Below are positions 24,153-32,286 of a DNA stretch of 64,000 nucleotides, one piece after another; the first letter of the stretch is position 1; every line of letters begins with the position of its first letter. Made by a program: the position numbers and the translations under genes. The notes beneath the pieces were generated by a model. It had not been told where the DNA came from. It saw only the letters and a program-made list of their open reading frames with translations, and searched no databases. Origin of the DNA: DATJZG01 sp035499295. Its GTDB lineage: Bacteria > Myxococcota > Myxococcia > Myxococcales > Anaeromyxobacteraceae. Location of the stretch: positions 1 through 64,000 of the forward strand of contig DATJZG010000082.1 in NCBI GenBank assembly GCA_035499295.1, given 5' to 3'.

Positions 24153-24863
24153 CTACTCCTGATCGGCGGGGTCGACGAGGCGGTAGCCCACCCCGCGCAC
24201 CGTCTCCAGCAGGTCGCGGGCGGCCCCCATCTTCTCGCGCAGCCGCTTCACGTGGGTGTCCACCGTCCGGGTCTCGAGCTCGCTCGACATCTCCCACACG
24301 TCGGTGAGGAGGCGTTCCCGCGACTGCACCCGCCCGGCGCGCGACATGAGCGTGGCGAGCAGCCGGAACTCGAGCGGGGTGAGCTCGATCTCGGCGCCCT
24401 GGATGAAGCAGCGGTGCGCGTCGACGTCGAGGCGGATGGCGCCCAGCTCGCTGCGGGGCCGGTCCCCGCCCTTCTGGGCGGCGCGCCGCAGCACCGCCTT
24501 CACCCTCAGCACAAGCTCGCGCATGCTGAAGGGCTTCACCACATAGTCGTCGGCACCGAGCTCGAAGCCCACCACCCGGTCGAGTTCCTCCCCCTTGGCG
24601 GTGAGCATGATGACCGGCATCGCCTTGGTGCGCGGGTCGGACTTGAACTGGCGGCAGACCTCGGTGCCGGCGATGTCCGGCAGCATCAGGTCGAGCAGCG
24701 TCAGATCCGGGAGGCGGCGCCGCGCCGCTTGCAGCGCCTGCTCGCCATTATGGGCGAGCGTGGTCTCGAAGCCGGCTTGCCGGAGGTTGAAGTCGAGCAG
24801 GCTGACGAGGTCGCGCTCGTCGTCCACGACCAAGATGTTCGGCACGGTGTAGCCATAATCCAC
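24153..24863 (-). CDS. phoB: Phosphate response regulator PhoB
   Basis: 236 residues. Receiver domain with acidic pair VVDDERD, phosphoacceptor Asp in LLDLMLPD and switch lysine in MLTAKGEE; then an OmpR-type winged helix ending RGVGYRL. It activates pst genes and itself on phosphate limitation (known for PhoB). GTG 24863 is taken as start with GGAG immediately upstream; a GTG six codons later is possible. A palindrome at 24870-24885 sits directly before this start, overlapping where the ribosome and probably polymerase would bind. Confidence 0.93.
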   Translation of the reverse strand: MDYGYTVPNILVVDDERDLVSLLDFNLRQAGFETTLAHNGEQALQAARRRLPDLTLLDLMLPDIAGTEVCRQFKSDPRTKAMPVIMLTAKGEELDRVVGFELGADDYVVKPFSMRELVLRVKAVLRRAAQKGGDRPRSELGAIRLDVDAHRCFIQGAEIELTPLEFRLLATLMSRAGRVQSRERLLTDVWEMSSELETRTVDTHVKRLREKMGAARDLLETVRGVGYRLVDPADQE

Positions 24864-24869
24864 AGCTCC

Positions 24870-24885
24870 GTCACGATCGCGTGAC
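24870..24885. promoter_or_regulatory. Palindrome directly upstream of phoB (candidate operator)
   Basis: GTCACG-ATCG-CGTGAC, a perfect inverted repeat 6 bases before the phoB start. Read on the minus strand it is GTCACGCGATCGTGAC, against GTCACGCATTCGTGAC at the phoR/pstS junction. Two near-identical palindromes bracketing one regulatory operon suggest a shared regulator, possibly PhoB acting on its own operon. Confidence 0.5.
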
Positions 24886-24994
24886 CAAAAGGAGGCGGGT
24901 ACGTGAAATGGGGCACCTGTGGGCGCAGGTCGGGGGGGCCCTTTCGTGACTCCGGGGCCGAGGAGGAGCGGACTTTCGAGCTAGCATAGCAGTC

Positions 24995-26008
24995 ATGCGA
25001 CTCGCCGCCGCAGCTCTGGCAGCGGCTCTCCTTGCCGGCCGGGCCGCGGCGGAGGGGCCGGCGACGGTGCGCGTTCGGTGTCTCCTCATCGCGCCGCTCG
25101 AGAACGCATCCGACGTCCCGGATGCGGCCGTGGCCGCGGACGAGGCGCTCTTCGCCTCCGCGGGCGCCTCGAGAGGAAGGGCCATCCCGGAGCGCGATCT
25201 GCGCGCGATCTTTGCCGGTTCCACGATGGACCTTCCGCAGGGCCTGCCCGCGAGCGTCGCCATGGACTTGGCGGACTTGCTGGGCGCAGACGGCGTCCTG
25301 TACGGCTCGGTGGAGGGGAGCGGAAGAGGGGAGGAGCCGACCCTGACCGTCACGCTCCACTTGGCCGGAGGCTCGCGCGAGCTCATCCGGGCCGCCACCG
25401 CGCGGGTCGCTCGCGGACCGGGCGAAACCACCCTCGCCGCCGTCCGCAGAGCCGCCGCCGAGACCGGCGAGGGGGTCCTCTCCCCGGTCGGCGGGCCGCC
25501 CCTCCCAGGCTGCTTCGACCGGGTGCGGCTCGCCAGGGTGCGCGAGCTCGCCCTCGCGGCCCGTCCACGCCCCGAGGCCCCGGCTGCCCCCGCCCCTCCC
25601 CCCGCCGCCCCGGCCACCGCCCGTCAAGCGGAGTGGTCGTGGCGACTCAACGCGAAGGAGCGCTTCGTGCTCGAGGGGGTCTCCTTCGAGGGGCGGAGCG
25701 CCCGCGTCGCCCGGGCCTCCGGACTCGAGGACCTCGCCGGCGCGCTGCGCGCCTCGCCGGCGGCGCGCATCCGCATCGAGGGCTTCGTGGACGCGAGCGG
25801 CCAGGCGGACGGGGACGCCCGCCTTTCCCGGGCCATGGCACAGGCCGTCGCCGAGCGTCTCGTGGCGCTCGGCATTCCCAGGGAGCGGCTCACCTGGACC
25901 GGGAGGGGGAGCGACGCCCCCTTGCTCCCCAACTTCACCGCCCGCGGACGCGCCCGGAACCGGCGCATCGAGGTGGTGGCGCTGCCGGAGACGGCCTCCC
26001 GCCCGTGA
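24995..26008 (+). CDS. OmpA-domain envelope protein
   Basis: 337 residues. Signal peptide (LAAAALAAALLAGRAAA), a roughly 180-residue N-terminal region with alternating strands and helices that I do not recognise (LLIAPLENASDVPDAAVAADE resembles the opening of periplasmic FlgO/TolB-type folds), a Pro/Ala-rich linker, then a C-terminal OmpA-like domain that binds peptidoglycan: RIRIEGFVDASG...ARLSRAMAQAVAERLVALG and GRARNRRIEVV. It probably sits in the periplasm holding the cell wall. It diverges from phoB; whether phosphate controls it is unknown. Confidence 0.8.
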   Translation: MRLAAAALAAALLAGRAAAEGPATVRVRCLLIAPLENASDVPDAAVAADEALFASAGASRGRAIPERDLRAIFAGSTMDLPQGLPASVAMDLADLLGADGVLYGSVEGSGRGEEPTLTVTLHLAGGSRELIRAATARVARGPGETTLAAVRRAAAETGEGVLSPVGGPPLPGCFDRVRLARVRELALAARPRPEAPAAPAPPPAAPATARQAEWSWRLNAKERFVLEGVSFEGRSARVARASGLEDLAGALRASPAARIRIEGFVDASGQADGDARLSRAMAQAVAERLVALGIPRERLTWTGRGSDAPLLPNFTARGRARNRRIEVVALPETASRP

Positions 26009-26089
26009 CGAGCGAGGGGGGCTCGTCCGCCCGCTGCGTCCCGCGGTCGCGCTTGACGCGGGGTATCCGGAGCGGTCTGGTGTAGGCAA

Positions 26090-26106
26090 CCCCGGCAGCG
26101 CCGGGG
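26090..26106. terminator. Compact GC hairpin between the OmpA-like and GGDEF genes
   Basis: Perfect 7-bp stem CCCCGGC/GCCGGGG with AGC loop, 82 bases after the OmpA-like stop. No U-tract. It could end that message or lie in the leader of the following gene. Confidence 0.3.
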
Positions 26107-26175
26107 CCGGAGGGCCGGGCCACGGCTGCGGGACGGAACGGGGACGGGGGGGTTCGCCCGGAGCACCCGAGCGCG

Positions 26176-27042
26176 GTGCACGAGCTGCGCCGCGAGGTGA
26201 GGGAGTGGTTCCACGGGTTCTCCCCGGGAGGCGCCACCGCCATCGCCGTCGGCCTCATCGCCTGCGTGGCGGCGGCGGACGTGTACGTCGGGCCCGGAGT
26301 GGACCTGACGCTCCTCTATCTCGGGCCCATCGGCTTCGGCACCATCTTCGCCGGGCTCGGGGCCGGAGCGGTGCTCTCGTTGCTCGCCACCCTGGGCTCG
26401 CTCGAGGCCTCCCTCCTGAGCGGGGAGCGCCTGGCAGGGGCGGTGATGGCGTGGGACGCGGCCGAGCAGTTGGGGGTCTTCCTGGTGCTCACCGCGGTGC
26501 TCGACGCCTTCAAGAAGCGGCTGCTGCACGAGCAGCACGCCGCGCGGACCGACCCCCTGACCGGGCTCGCCAACCGGCGGGCGTTCGTGGAGGCGGCTAC
26601 CCTGGAAACGGAGCGGGCGCGCCGCCACGGGCGTCCGCTCTCCCTGCTCTACCTCGACTGCGACGACTTCAAGGCGGTGAACGACCGCCTCGGCCACGTG
26701 GGCGGGGACGAGGCGCTCGCCGCGGTGGGACGCGCGGTGCGGGAGGCGGTCCGGGTGCACGACACGGTGGCCCGGCTGGGCGGCGACGAGTTCGGCGTGC
26801 TCCTCCCGGAGATCGACGGCCCCGGAGCGATCGCCCTGGCCGAGCGGCTCCGGGCTCGCCTGCGCGACTCCCCCGCCAGCCAGGCGGTGACCTTCAGCAT
26901 CGGCGCGGTCACCTTCCTCTCGCCGCCCTCGTCGGTGGACGAGATGATCCTGCGCGCCGACCACCTCATGTACGAGGCCAAGCGATCGGGCAAGGACGCC
27001 TGGCGCGCCGAGGTGGTCGGGCTGGCTCCGGGAGAGGGATGA
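26176..27042 (+). CDS. Membrane-anchored diguanylate cyclase (GGDEF)
   Basis: 288 residues. Three to four hydrophobic segments in the first 110 residues (AIAVGLIACVAAADVYVG, LLYLGPIGFGTIFAGL, then a third) anchor it in the inner membrane and may act as sensor. A single GGDEF domain follows, starting DPLTGLANRRAF, with intact catalytic LGGDEF and an allosteric inhibitory site RVHD placed exactly five residues before GGDEF. It should make cyclic di-GMP from GTP under product inhibition. No EAL or PAS domain. The GTG start at 26176 has a weak ribosome site. The stop overlaps the ATG of the methyltransferase. Confidence 0.88.
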   Translation: MHELRREVREWFHGFSPGGATAIAVGLIACVAAADVYVGPGVDLTLLYLGPIGFGTIFAGLGAGAVLSLLATLGSLEASLLSGERLAGAVMAWDAAEQLGVFLVLTAVLDAFKKRLLHEQHAARTDPLTGLANRRAFVEAATLETERARRHGRPLSLLYLDCDDFKAVNDRLGHVGGDEALAAVGRAVREAVRVHDTVARLGGDEFGVLLPEIDGPGAIALAERLRARLRDSPASQAVTFSIGAVTFLSPPSSVDEMILRADHLMYEAKRSGKDAWRAEVVGLAPGEG

Positions 27043-28184
27043 GCGCGGGCCCGCCGACCCGCCTGGTGGCCACCTGCGCGAGGGGCACCGAGGGAGCGCT
27101 GCGGCGAGAGCTCGTGGCCCTCGGGCTGAAGCGGGTCAAGGGCGAGCGCGGGGCCGCGACTTTCGCCGGGCGGCTCGAGGAAGGGCTGCGCGCCTGCCTC
27201 TGGGCCCGCACCGCCATGCGGATCCTGCTGCCGCTGGCCCGCTTCCCCGCTCCCGACGCCGCCGCGCTCTACGAAGGCACTCGCGCGGTGGACTGGACCG
27301 ACTGGCTCACCGAGCGAACCACGCTCTCGGTGGATGCGACTGGCGTCTCGCCGGGGATCACCCATTCGGGCTTCGCCGCGCTCAAGGTGAAGGACGCGGT
27401 CGTCGACACGCTTCGCGACCGGCTGGGGGCGCGGCCGGACGTGGACACCCGCGATCCGGACGTCCGCATCGTCCTCCACCTCGCCCGCGGGGATGCCGAG
27501 CTGTCCCTGGACCTGGCCGGTGAGCCGCTGCACCGGCGTGGCTACCGGGCCGCGACGAGCGAGGCGCCGCTCAAGGAGACGCTCGCCGCCTCCATCCTGG
27601 CCCTGGGCGAGGTCTCGGGCGATCGTCCCTTCCTCGACCCCATGTGCGGCTCCGGGACGCTCGCCATCGAGCACGCGCTCGCCTCGCGTCGGATGGCCCC
27701 GGGCCTGAGGCGCCCCTTCGGCTTCCAGCGCTGGCCTCGCTACCGGGGCGAGCTGCAGTCCGCCTGGGATCGCATGAAGGAGGAGGCGCGCGCCTCCGCG
27801 CTGCCGCGGGCCCCGGCGCCCATCTGGGCGAGCGATCGCTCCGCCGAGGCACTCGAGGCGGCGCGGCGCAACGCTCGCGCCGCCGGGGTGGAGGAAGACA
27901 TCTTCTTCTCCGAGGCCGACGCCAGGGAGGCGGAGCCGAGGGCTTCCGCCGGCACGGTCTGCACGAACCCACCCTACGGGGAGCGCCTGGGGGCGCGCCC
28001 GCTCCAGCTCGGCGGCTTCTATCAGGGGCTGGGACGGGCGCTCCGGCGCTTCTCCGGATGGGACGCGGTCCTCCTCTCCGGCAACCCGCTCCTGGAGCGC
28101 CACCTCGAGCTCGCGCCTCAGTGGACCCACCGCCTGTGGAACGGGCCACTGGAAGTGAGGCTCCTCCGCTACCACATCCCCTAG
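27039..28184 (+). CDS. THUMP-domain RNA methyltransferase (RlmL-like, methylase half)
   Basis: 381 residues. An N-terminal ferredoxin-like/THUMP region (TCARGTEGALRRELVALGL, then DVRIVLHLARGDAELSLDL) presents RNA. The Rossmann methyltransferase carries SAM motif DPMCGSGTLAIE and catalytic NPPYGERLG, the N-P-P-Y of amino-methylating enzymes. This corresponds to RlmL, which makes m2G2445 in 23S rRNA, without the fused RlmK half found in E. coli. The ATG overlaps the cyclase stop (ATGA), although the two functions have no obvious link. Confidence 0.87.
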   Translation: MSAGPPTRLVATCARGTEGALRRELVALGLKRVKGERGAATFAGRLEEGLRACLWARTAMRILLPLARFPAPDAAALYEGTRAVDWTDWLTERTTLSVDATGVSPGITHSGFAALKVKDAVVDTLRDRLGARPDVDTRDPDVRIVLHLARGDAELSLDLAGEPLHRRGYRAATSEAPLKETLAASILALGEVSGDRPFLDPMCGSGTLAIEHALASRRMAPGLRRPFGFQRWPRYRGELQSAWDRMKEEARASALPRAPAPIWASDRSAEALEAARRNARAAGVEEDIFFSEADAREAEPRASAGTVCTNPPYGERLGARPLQLGGFYQGLGRALRRFSGWDAVLLSGNPLLERHLELAPQWTHRLWNGPLEVRLLRYHIP

Positions 28185-28282
28185 GGCCCGTGCGCGGATG
28201 CGTCGGAGGGCGCGTCCCCAACTATGGACTCGCGGACCATCCCGAAACGTGTAGACTCCTGCGCCTCTCGAAAGGAGCCGCG

Positions 28283-28906
28283 ATGATCCGCCCGCTTCGC
28301 ACGACCTCCCTGGCCCTCGCCGCGCTGGCACTCTCCTCTTGTGCCACCACCAACCTCGTCCAGGTGTGGCGCGATCCGAACTACCGGGCGGCCCCCGTGA
28401 ACCGGATCTTCGTGGTCGCCATCATCCCCAACCAGCAGTACCGGGTGACCTTCGAGAACGCCATTGCCCAGGCCCTCGCGAGCAAGGGCTTCCAGGTCGC
28501 CACCTCGGCCGGCGTCTTCCCTCCGGGCCAGCTCGACAAGGAGAGGGTGGTGGCCTACGTGAAGGAGACGAACGTCGACCTGGTCGTGGTCCAGCGCCTC
28601 GCCAAGCAGACCCAGGCCGAGTACGTTCCTCCCTCGGTGGCCTACGTCCCCCCCGCGCCCTACTACGGCGGATGGTACGGCTACTACGGCTACGGGTACG
28701 GCGCGGTCTACTCGCCCGGCTACTACACCGAGAACACCTACGTCACCGCCGAGACCAACGTCTATGCGGCCAAGGCGGCTCCGGAGTCGCTCGTCTGGAG
28801 CGGTAACTCGAGCACTTTCAACTTCAACACCGCCCAGGAGGCGGCGACCTCGGTGGCGGCGTCCATCGTGGACGACCTCATCAAGGCCGGCATCCTCGTC
28901 CACTAG
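28283..28906 (+). CDS. DUF4136-like outer-membrane lipoprotein
   Basis: 207 residues. Lipoprotein signal LALAALALSSC with lipobox LSSC, then TTNLVQVWRDPNYR, which is the usual opening of DUF4136-like lipoproteins. A Tyr/Gly-rich stretch in the middle (YYGGWYGYYGYGYGAVY) is followed by a conserved C-terminal helix (SVAASIVDDLIKAGILV). The residue after the lipid cysteine is Ala, compatible with outer-membrane sorting. AAAGGAG is at good spacing before ATG 28283. Function unknown; similar genes often sit near envelope stress functions. It is monocistronic or heads the interrupted barrel gene. Confidence 0.8.
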   Translation: MIRPLRTTSLALAALALSSCATTNLVQVWRDPNYRAAPVNRIFVVAIIPNQQYRVTFENAIAQALASKGFQVATSAGVFPPGQLDKERVVAYVKETNVDLVVVQRLAKQTQAEYVPPSVAYVPPAPYYGGWYGYYGYGYGAVYSPGYYTENTYVTAETNVYAAKAAPESLVWSGNSSTFNFNTAQEAATSVAASIVDDLIKAGILVH

Positions 28907-28952
28907 GCGGTCCACGCCGACGGGCGAGGAGGCGGCTCCGCCGGAGGAGGCG

Positions 28953-29711
28953 ATGCCTCTCTCCCTCGAAGCGGGACGCAAGAGGGTCGCGCAGCTGGCC
29001 CTGGCCGCGATCCTGTGCGCCCTTCCCGCCTCCGCCTTCGGGTGAGGCGTCGCGGCGCCCGTGGGGCCCACGGCCATCGCCCAGGACTACTGCGGCGCGA
29101 GGGAGTTGGCGGAGGCGCCCTGGCGCGTCGCCGCCTCCTACGCCTGGCTCGCCTCGGAGCTGCGCTTCGGCGCCGAGAGCGCTCCCTTCCACCAGCTCTC
29201 CGTGGCGGTCTCCATCACTCGCCGTCTGGGAGCGGGGTTCACCGTGCAGGCGGGCGCCGGGGCCGTCACCGGCGGGGGGATCGACGCCGCCGGCGTCTCC
29301 TACGCGATGCAGCCGGGCTGGATCGCTCGGCTCGGCTCGACCTGGCTCGCGCTCGACGGCAAGGAAGGCCCCTGGCCGTTCCTGGCGGTGTCGGCGAGCC
29401 TGGCGGCGTCCGGCGTCCGGACGGCCGCTTCGGGCCAGCCGGAGGAGGCGCTCACCGCGCTCGACCTCGGGCTCTCCGCCAGCGCCGGCAAGGCCTTCTT
29501 CGGGGTGGTGGCCCCGTACGTGGGCGCGAGGGTATTCGGCGGGCCGGTGGAGTGGACCATCGCTGGACGGCCGGTCACCGGGACCGACGTGAACCACTGG
29601 CAGGTGGCCTTCGGGGTAGCGGCCTCGCTGCCCCTCGGGCTCGACGCGCTCCTCGAGTGGGCGCCCTTCGGCGAGCATTCCCTCGTCGCCCAAGCGGGCT
29701 GGGCGTTCTAA
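28953..29711 (+). pseudogene. Envelope beta-barrel-like protein interrupted by an in-frame TGA
   Basis: A strong ribosome site (GGAGGAGG) precedes ATG 28953, which opens a clean signal peptide: MPLSLEAGRKRVAQL, then a hydrophobic core ending LPASAFG. The next codon in the same frame is TGA (29043-29045). The frame then stays open to 29711 and codes about 220 residues of alternating amphipathic strands (SVAVSITRRLGAGFTVQAGA, FFGVVAPYVGARVF) ending in aromatic Phe (QAGWAF), typical of outer-membrane barrels. As written, signal and barrel are separated by one stop codon. Explanations are a nonsense mutation, a base-call error or readthrough. GTG 29061 could start the barrel alone, but without a signal. 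Confidence 0.6.
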
Positions 29712-29744
29712 GGGACTGGCTACCGAACGGAGGGGACCGGCAGG

Positions 29745-30422
29745 TCAGCGGACCTTCACGCCCATCGCGAGACCCTCGGCCGTGGGGAGCATGGTCGCCC
29801 GGAAGCGGCCCCCTCGCGCCAGGCGCTCCGAGAACCGGCGCAGGGGCTCGACGGCGGCAGCGTCGGGGCCGACGTGGCTCGGCTCGTGGACATGGCCGAA
29901 GGCGAAGGCGTTGTCGGCGAGGACCACGCCCCCAACGCGCAGGTGCTCCTCGGCCCAAGACAGGTAGGCGGGGTAGCCTCCCTTGTCGGCGTCGATGAAG
30001 ACGAGATCGAACGGGCCCTGCCCCTCCACCCGGCGCAACTCCCTCAGCGCCGGGCCAAGGTGGATGGTCACCTGGCCCGCGAGCCCGGCGCGCTCGAAAA
30101 GCTTCTCTGCGAGCGCCGCGTGGCGCGGCTCGTTCTCGAAGGTGTGGAGCCTCCCCTCTGGCCCCATCCCGCGGAGCAGGCAGATCCCCGACAGGCCGGC
30201 CAGGGTGCCGATCTCCACCGCCTGGCGCGCCCCCATCGCCCGGGCGATGACCTCGAGGTGGAGCCCGTCCATGGGGCCGACGTGGATGGACGGCAACCCG
30301 GCCTCGCGGGCGCGGCGCCTCACCTCGTCGAGGACCTCGTCGGTGGGCGAGAAGACCTCCTCGGCCCAGCGCCCGAGCGCCACGTCGCTTTGACCGAAGC
30401 CCTTCTCGGCGGGGGAGGGCAT
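29745..30422 (-). CDS. Class I SAM-dependent O-methyltransferase (CCoAOMT-like)
   Basis: 225 residues, cytoplasmic. SAM motif I is EIGTLAGLSGICLL, followed by the acidic FENEP, and the metal-binding region FIDADKGGYPAYL with ADNAFAFG. This is the pattern of the small metal-dependent catechol-type O-methyltransferases (family 3). The substrate is not predictable; such enzymes methylate catechols in siderophores, antibiotics or quinones. It starts two bases after the end of the candidate selenoprotein gene, so the two are probably co-transcribed, although a functional link is unclear. Confidence 0.87.
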   Translation of the reverse strand: MPSPAEKGFGQSDVALGRWAEEVFSPTDEVLDEVRRRAREAGLPSIHVGPMDGLHLEVIARAMGARQAVEIGTLAGLSGICLLRGMGPEGRLHTFENEPRHAALAEKLFERAGLAGQVTIHLGPALRELRRVEGQGPFDLVFIDADKGGYPAYLSWAEEHLRVGGVVLADNAFAFGHVHEPSHVGPDAAAVEPLRRFSERLARGGRFRATMLPTAEGLAMGVKVR

Positions 30423-30424
30423 GG

Positions 30425-31732
30425 TCAGGATCCTCCCATCCTCGCAAGCCGCGCCTGGAGCCGATCGAGCGTCGCCTGGCTCCGCTGCGCCCCCGGCAGC
30501 GTCGCCGCGTAGCTCACCGCGTCCTCGAGGACGCGCCGCGCCGCCGCCGGATCGCCCTTCCTCTCCAGAATGGTGGCTCGCTGGCCCAGCACCCGCAGCT
30601 TGCGGGGGCCGTAGGCGAGCCGGAGCGCGCGGTCGGAAGCGGCGAGGGCCTTGTCGTAGTCCTTCAGCTCCAGGTACAGCTCCGCCACCCGATAGGGCGG
30701 GTTGTAGTCCCCGGGCTCCTCCCGTTCCGAGGCGAGGAGGAGGGGAAGGGCGCGCCCGGGGTCGTCGAGCGCCAGCGCCGCTGCCACGATCCAGGAGTCC
30801 AGCATGACGCGCGTGGCTCCGCTCCTCCCCCGGGCGCGCTCGGCGACGAGGAAGGCCCACCACTCCTCTCCCAGCTTACGGGCATCGGCCGCGTCCTTCT
30901 CTGCGGTGCGGGTCTCGAAGAGCGCCTGGTAGAGGGCCGACCGATCGTCGGCGAGGACGCCGGGGAGCTTCACCGCCTCCCGGGCGAGCGGCTGGAGCTT
31001 TTCTCGGGCGAGCGGCGCCCACCCCTCCTCCTCGGCCGAGAGCGCGCAGGAGAGCCCGACCGAGACCACGTTGGCGAAAGATTGGCCGCGAGCCATGCCG
31101 GGCGCCTCCTTCCGGGCCAGGTCGGCGCAGGCCTCCAGCTGCTCGGACGCCTGCAGCGCCATGGCGAGGGACTCGAGTACGCGGGGCCTCCGCTCCCAGC
31201 GCGGGCCGCCGCGCTCGAGAGCCAGGCGCCAGAGCCGGATGGCCTCCTTCTCGTTCCCGGACGCGTTCTCCCGGTCCGCGCGAGCCAGGATCGCTTCCGG
31301 CCCTTCCCCCGCCCCGCCCTTCACTGCTCGCTCCCCGTCCCCGAGGAGCTTCACCAGATCCGCGGGCGTGGCGGTGCCGGGCCACTTCAGCATCGCCTTC
31401 TCCGTTGCCGGGTCGACGACGAGGAAGGTGGGCCACACCTCGATGGGGAACCTCTCCAGAAAGGGGGCGTTCCCCGGCTTCTCGGTGTCGATCTCGAGCC
31501 GGACGAACCGCCCGGCCAGCTTCACGAGCGCCGGGTCCTTGAGGACCGTGGCGCGCATGAAGTTGCAGGTCTTTCACCAAGGCGCCCAGGCGTCGACGAA
31601 GAGCGGCAGCCGCCGCTCCCTCGCCTCCGCCAGGGCGCCCGCATAGTCGTCGGAGATCCACCCGGGAACGGAGGCGGCGAGGGCCGGGCTCGCCGCCAGG
31701 GCGGCGACGAGGAGGGTTCTGGAAAGTCGCAT
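30425..31732 (-). CDS. Candidate selenoprotein: secreted thioredoxin-fold protein with TPR region (TGA at the redox site)
   Basis: Read through one in-frame TGA (31576-31574) the gene gives 435 residues. A signal peptide MRLSRTLLVAALAASPALAA from ATG 31732 is followed by FVDAWAPW-TGA-KTCNFM, then LEIDTEKPG and FPIEVWPTFLVVDP with the cis-proline of thioredoxin folds. The TGA takes the place of the first cysteine in the CxxC motif, as U53-K-T-C56, the usual position of selenocysteine in bacterial redox selenoproteins. From residue ~150 the protein has TPR-like helices. Without readthrough, translation would have to begin at ATG 31558, inside the fold and without signal or redox centre. A hairpin follows the TGA but does not match the SECIS consensus clearly. 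Nonsense mutation is the alternative. Confidence 0.7.
31528..31556 (-). promoter_or_regulatory. Hairpin downstream of the candidate selenocysteine codon
   Basis: On the minus strand, a perfect 5-bp stem GGTCC/GGACC with loop TCAA lies 26-40 bases after the TGA, extended through an internal loop by a GCGC/GCGC outer stem. The distance suits a bacterial SECIS element, but the apical loop lacks the expected leading G. It is offered only as a candidate for SelB recognition. Confidence 0.25.
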
Positions 31733-31816
31733 ATGCCTTGCATCTAACCGAAAAGCTCCCCCGCGGCCACGGGAGACGGCGGGGCGACGGCCTCTCCCGC
31801 CGCCCGGCGGCGAGCC

Positions 31817-32272
31817 TCACCGGCGCTTCATCGTGAGCCCCATGGTGAAGCGTGCCACCGGCTCCTCGCCGTACCTGGCGGGCACGGTGGCCACGACCTC
31901 CACCGGGATGGTGACGCGCTCGCCCGTCCGCCGGGTCAGCGCCACCGCCTCGGCCACCTGGGCTCCCTGCGAGGAACGAAAGTGGACATCGCCGTCGGCC
32001 CGCTTCAAGAACTCCGCGTGCAGGTCCTTGAAGAGCAGGTCGATGCGCTCGCCGCCGCCGAAGATGTGGCGGGCCGCACCCATCCCGGCGGCCAGGTCCG
32101 CCCCGGCGCAGAGCGCGCCCACGTACATCACCCGGAGGTGATTGCGGGTGCGCCAGGTGAGCGGGATGCGAATCTCGGCCCCCTCCCGGTCGACGCGCAC
32201 GATGCGCGGGCCCAGGAACCAGAGCACCGGGATCTTGAGCTTCAGTAGTCGCAGGATGTTTCCGTCCGTCAT
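31817..32272 (-). CDS. Hot-dog thioesterase (DUF4442/PaaI-like)
   Basis: 151 residues, single hot-dog fold. The hallmark HLRVMYVGALCAGADLAAGMGA is the DUF4442-type active-site helix, preceded by RIPLTWRTRN and followed by strand segments RVTIPVEVVATVPA. Such proteins hydrolyse acyl-CoA or bind acyl chains. It lies 14 bases after the acyl-CoA dehydrogenase of the lva-like set and probably ends that operon, where it could release free acid from accumulating CoA esters (inference). ATG 32272 is preceded by a weak GAGAGA site. Confidence 0.78.
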   Translation of the reverse strand: MTDGNILRLLKLKIPVLWFLGPRIVRVDREGAEIRIPLTWRTRNHLRVMYVGALCAGADLAAGMGAARHIFGGGERIDLLFKDLHAEFLKRADGDVHFRSSQGAQVAEAVALTRRTGERVTIPVEVVATVPARYGEEPVARFTMGLTMKRR

Positions 32273-32286
32273 CGCGTATCTCTCGC

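Noticed and set aside
29043..29045. TGA at 29043 as a selenocysteine codon
   Set aside because: It falls just after a signal-peptide cleavage region with no redox partner cysteine pattern; nonsense mutation or base-call error is simpler. Kept as an oddity only.
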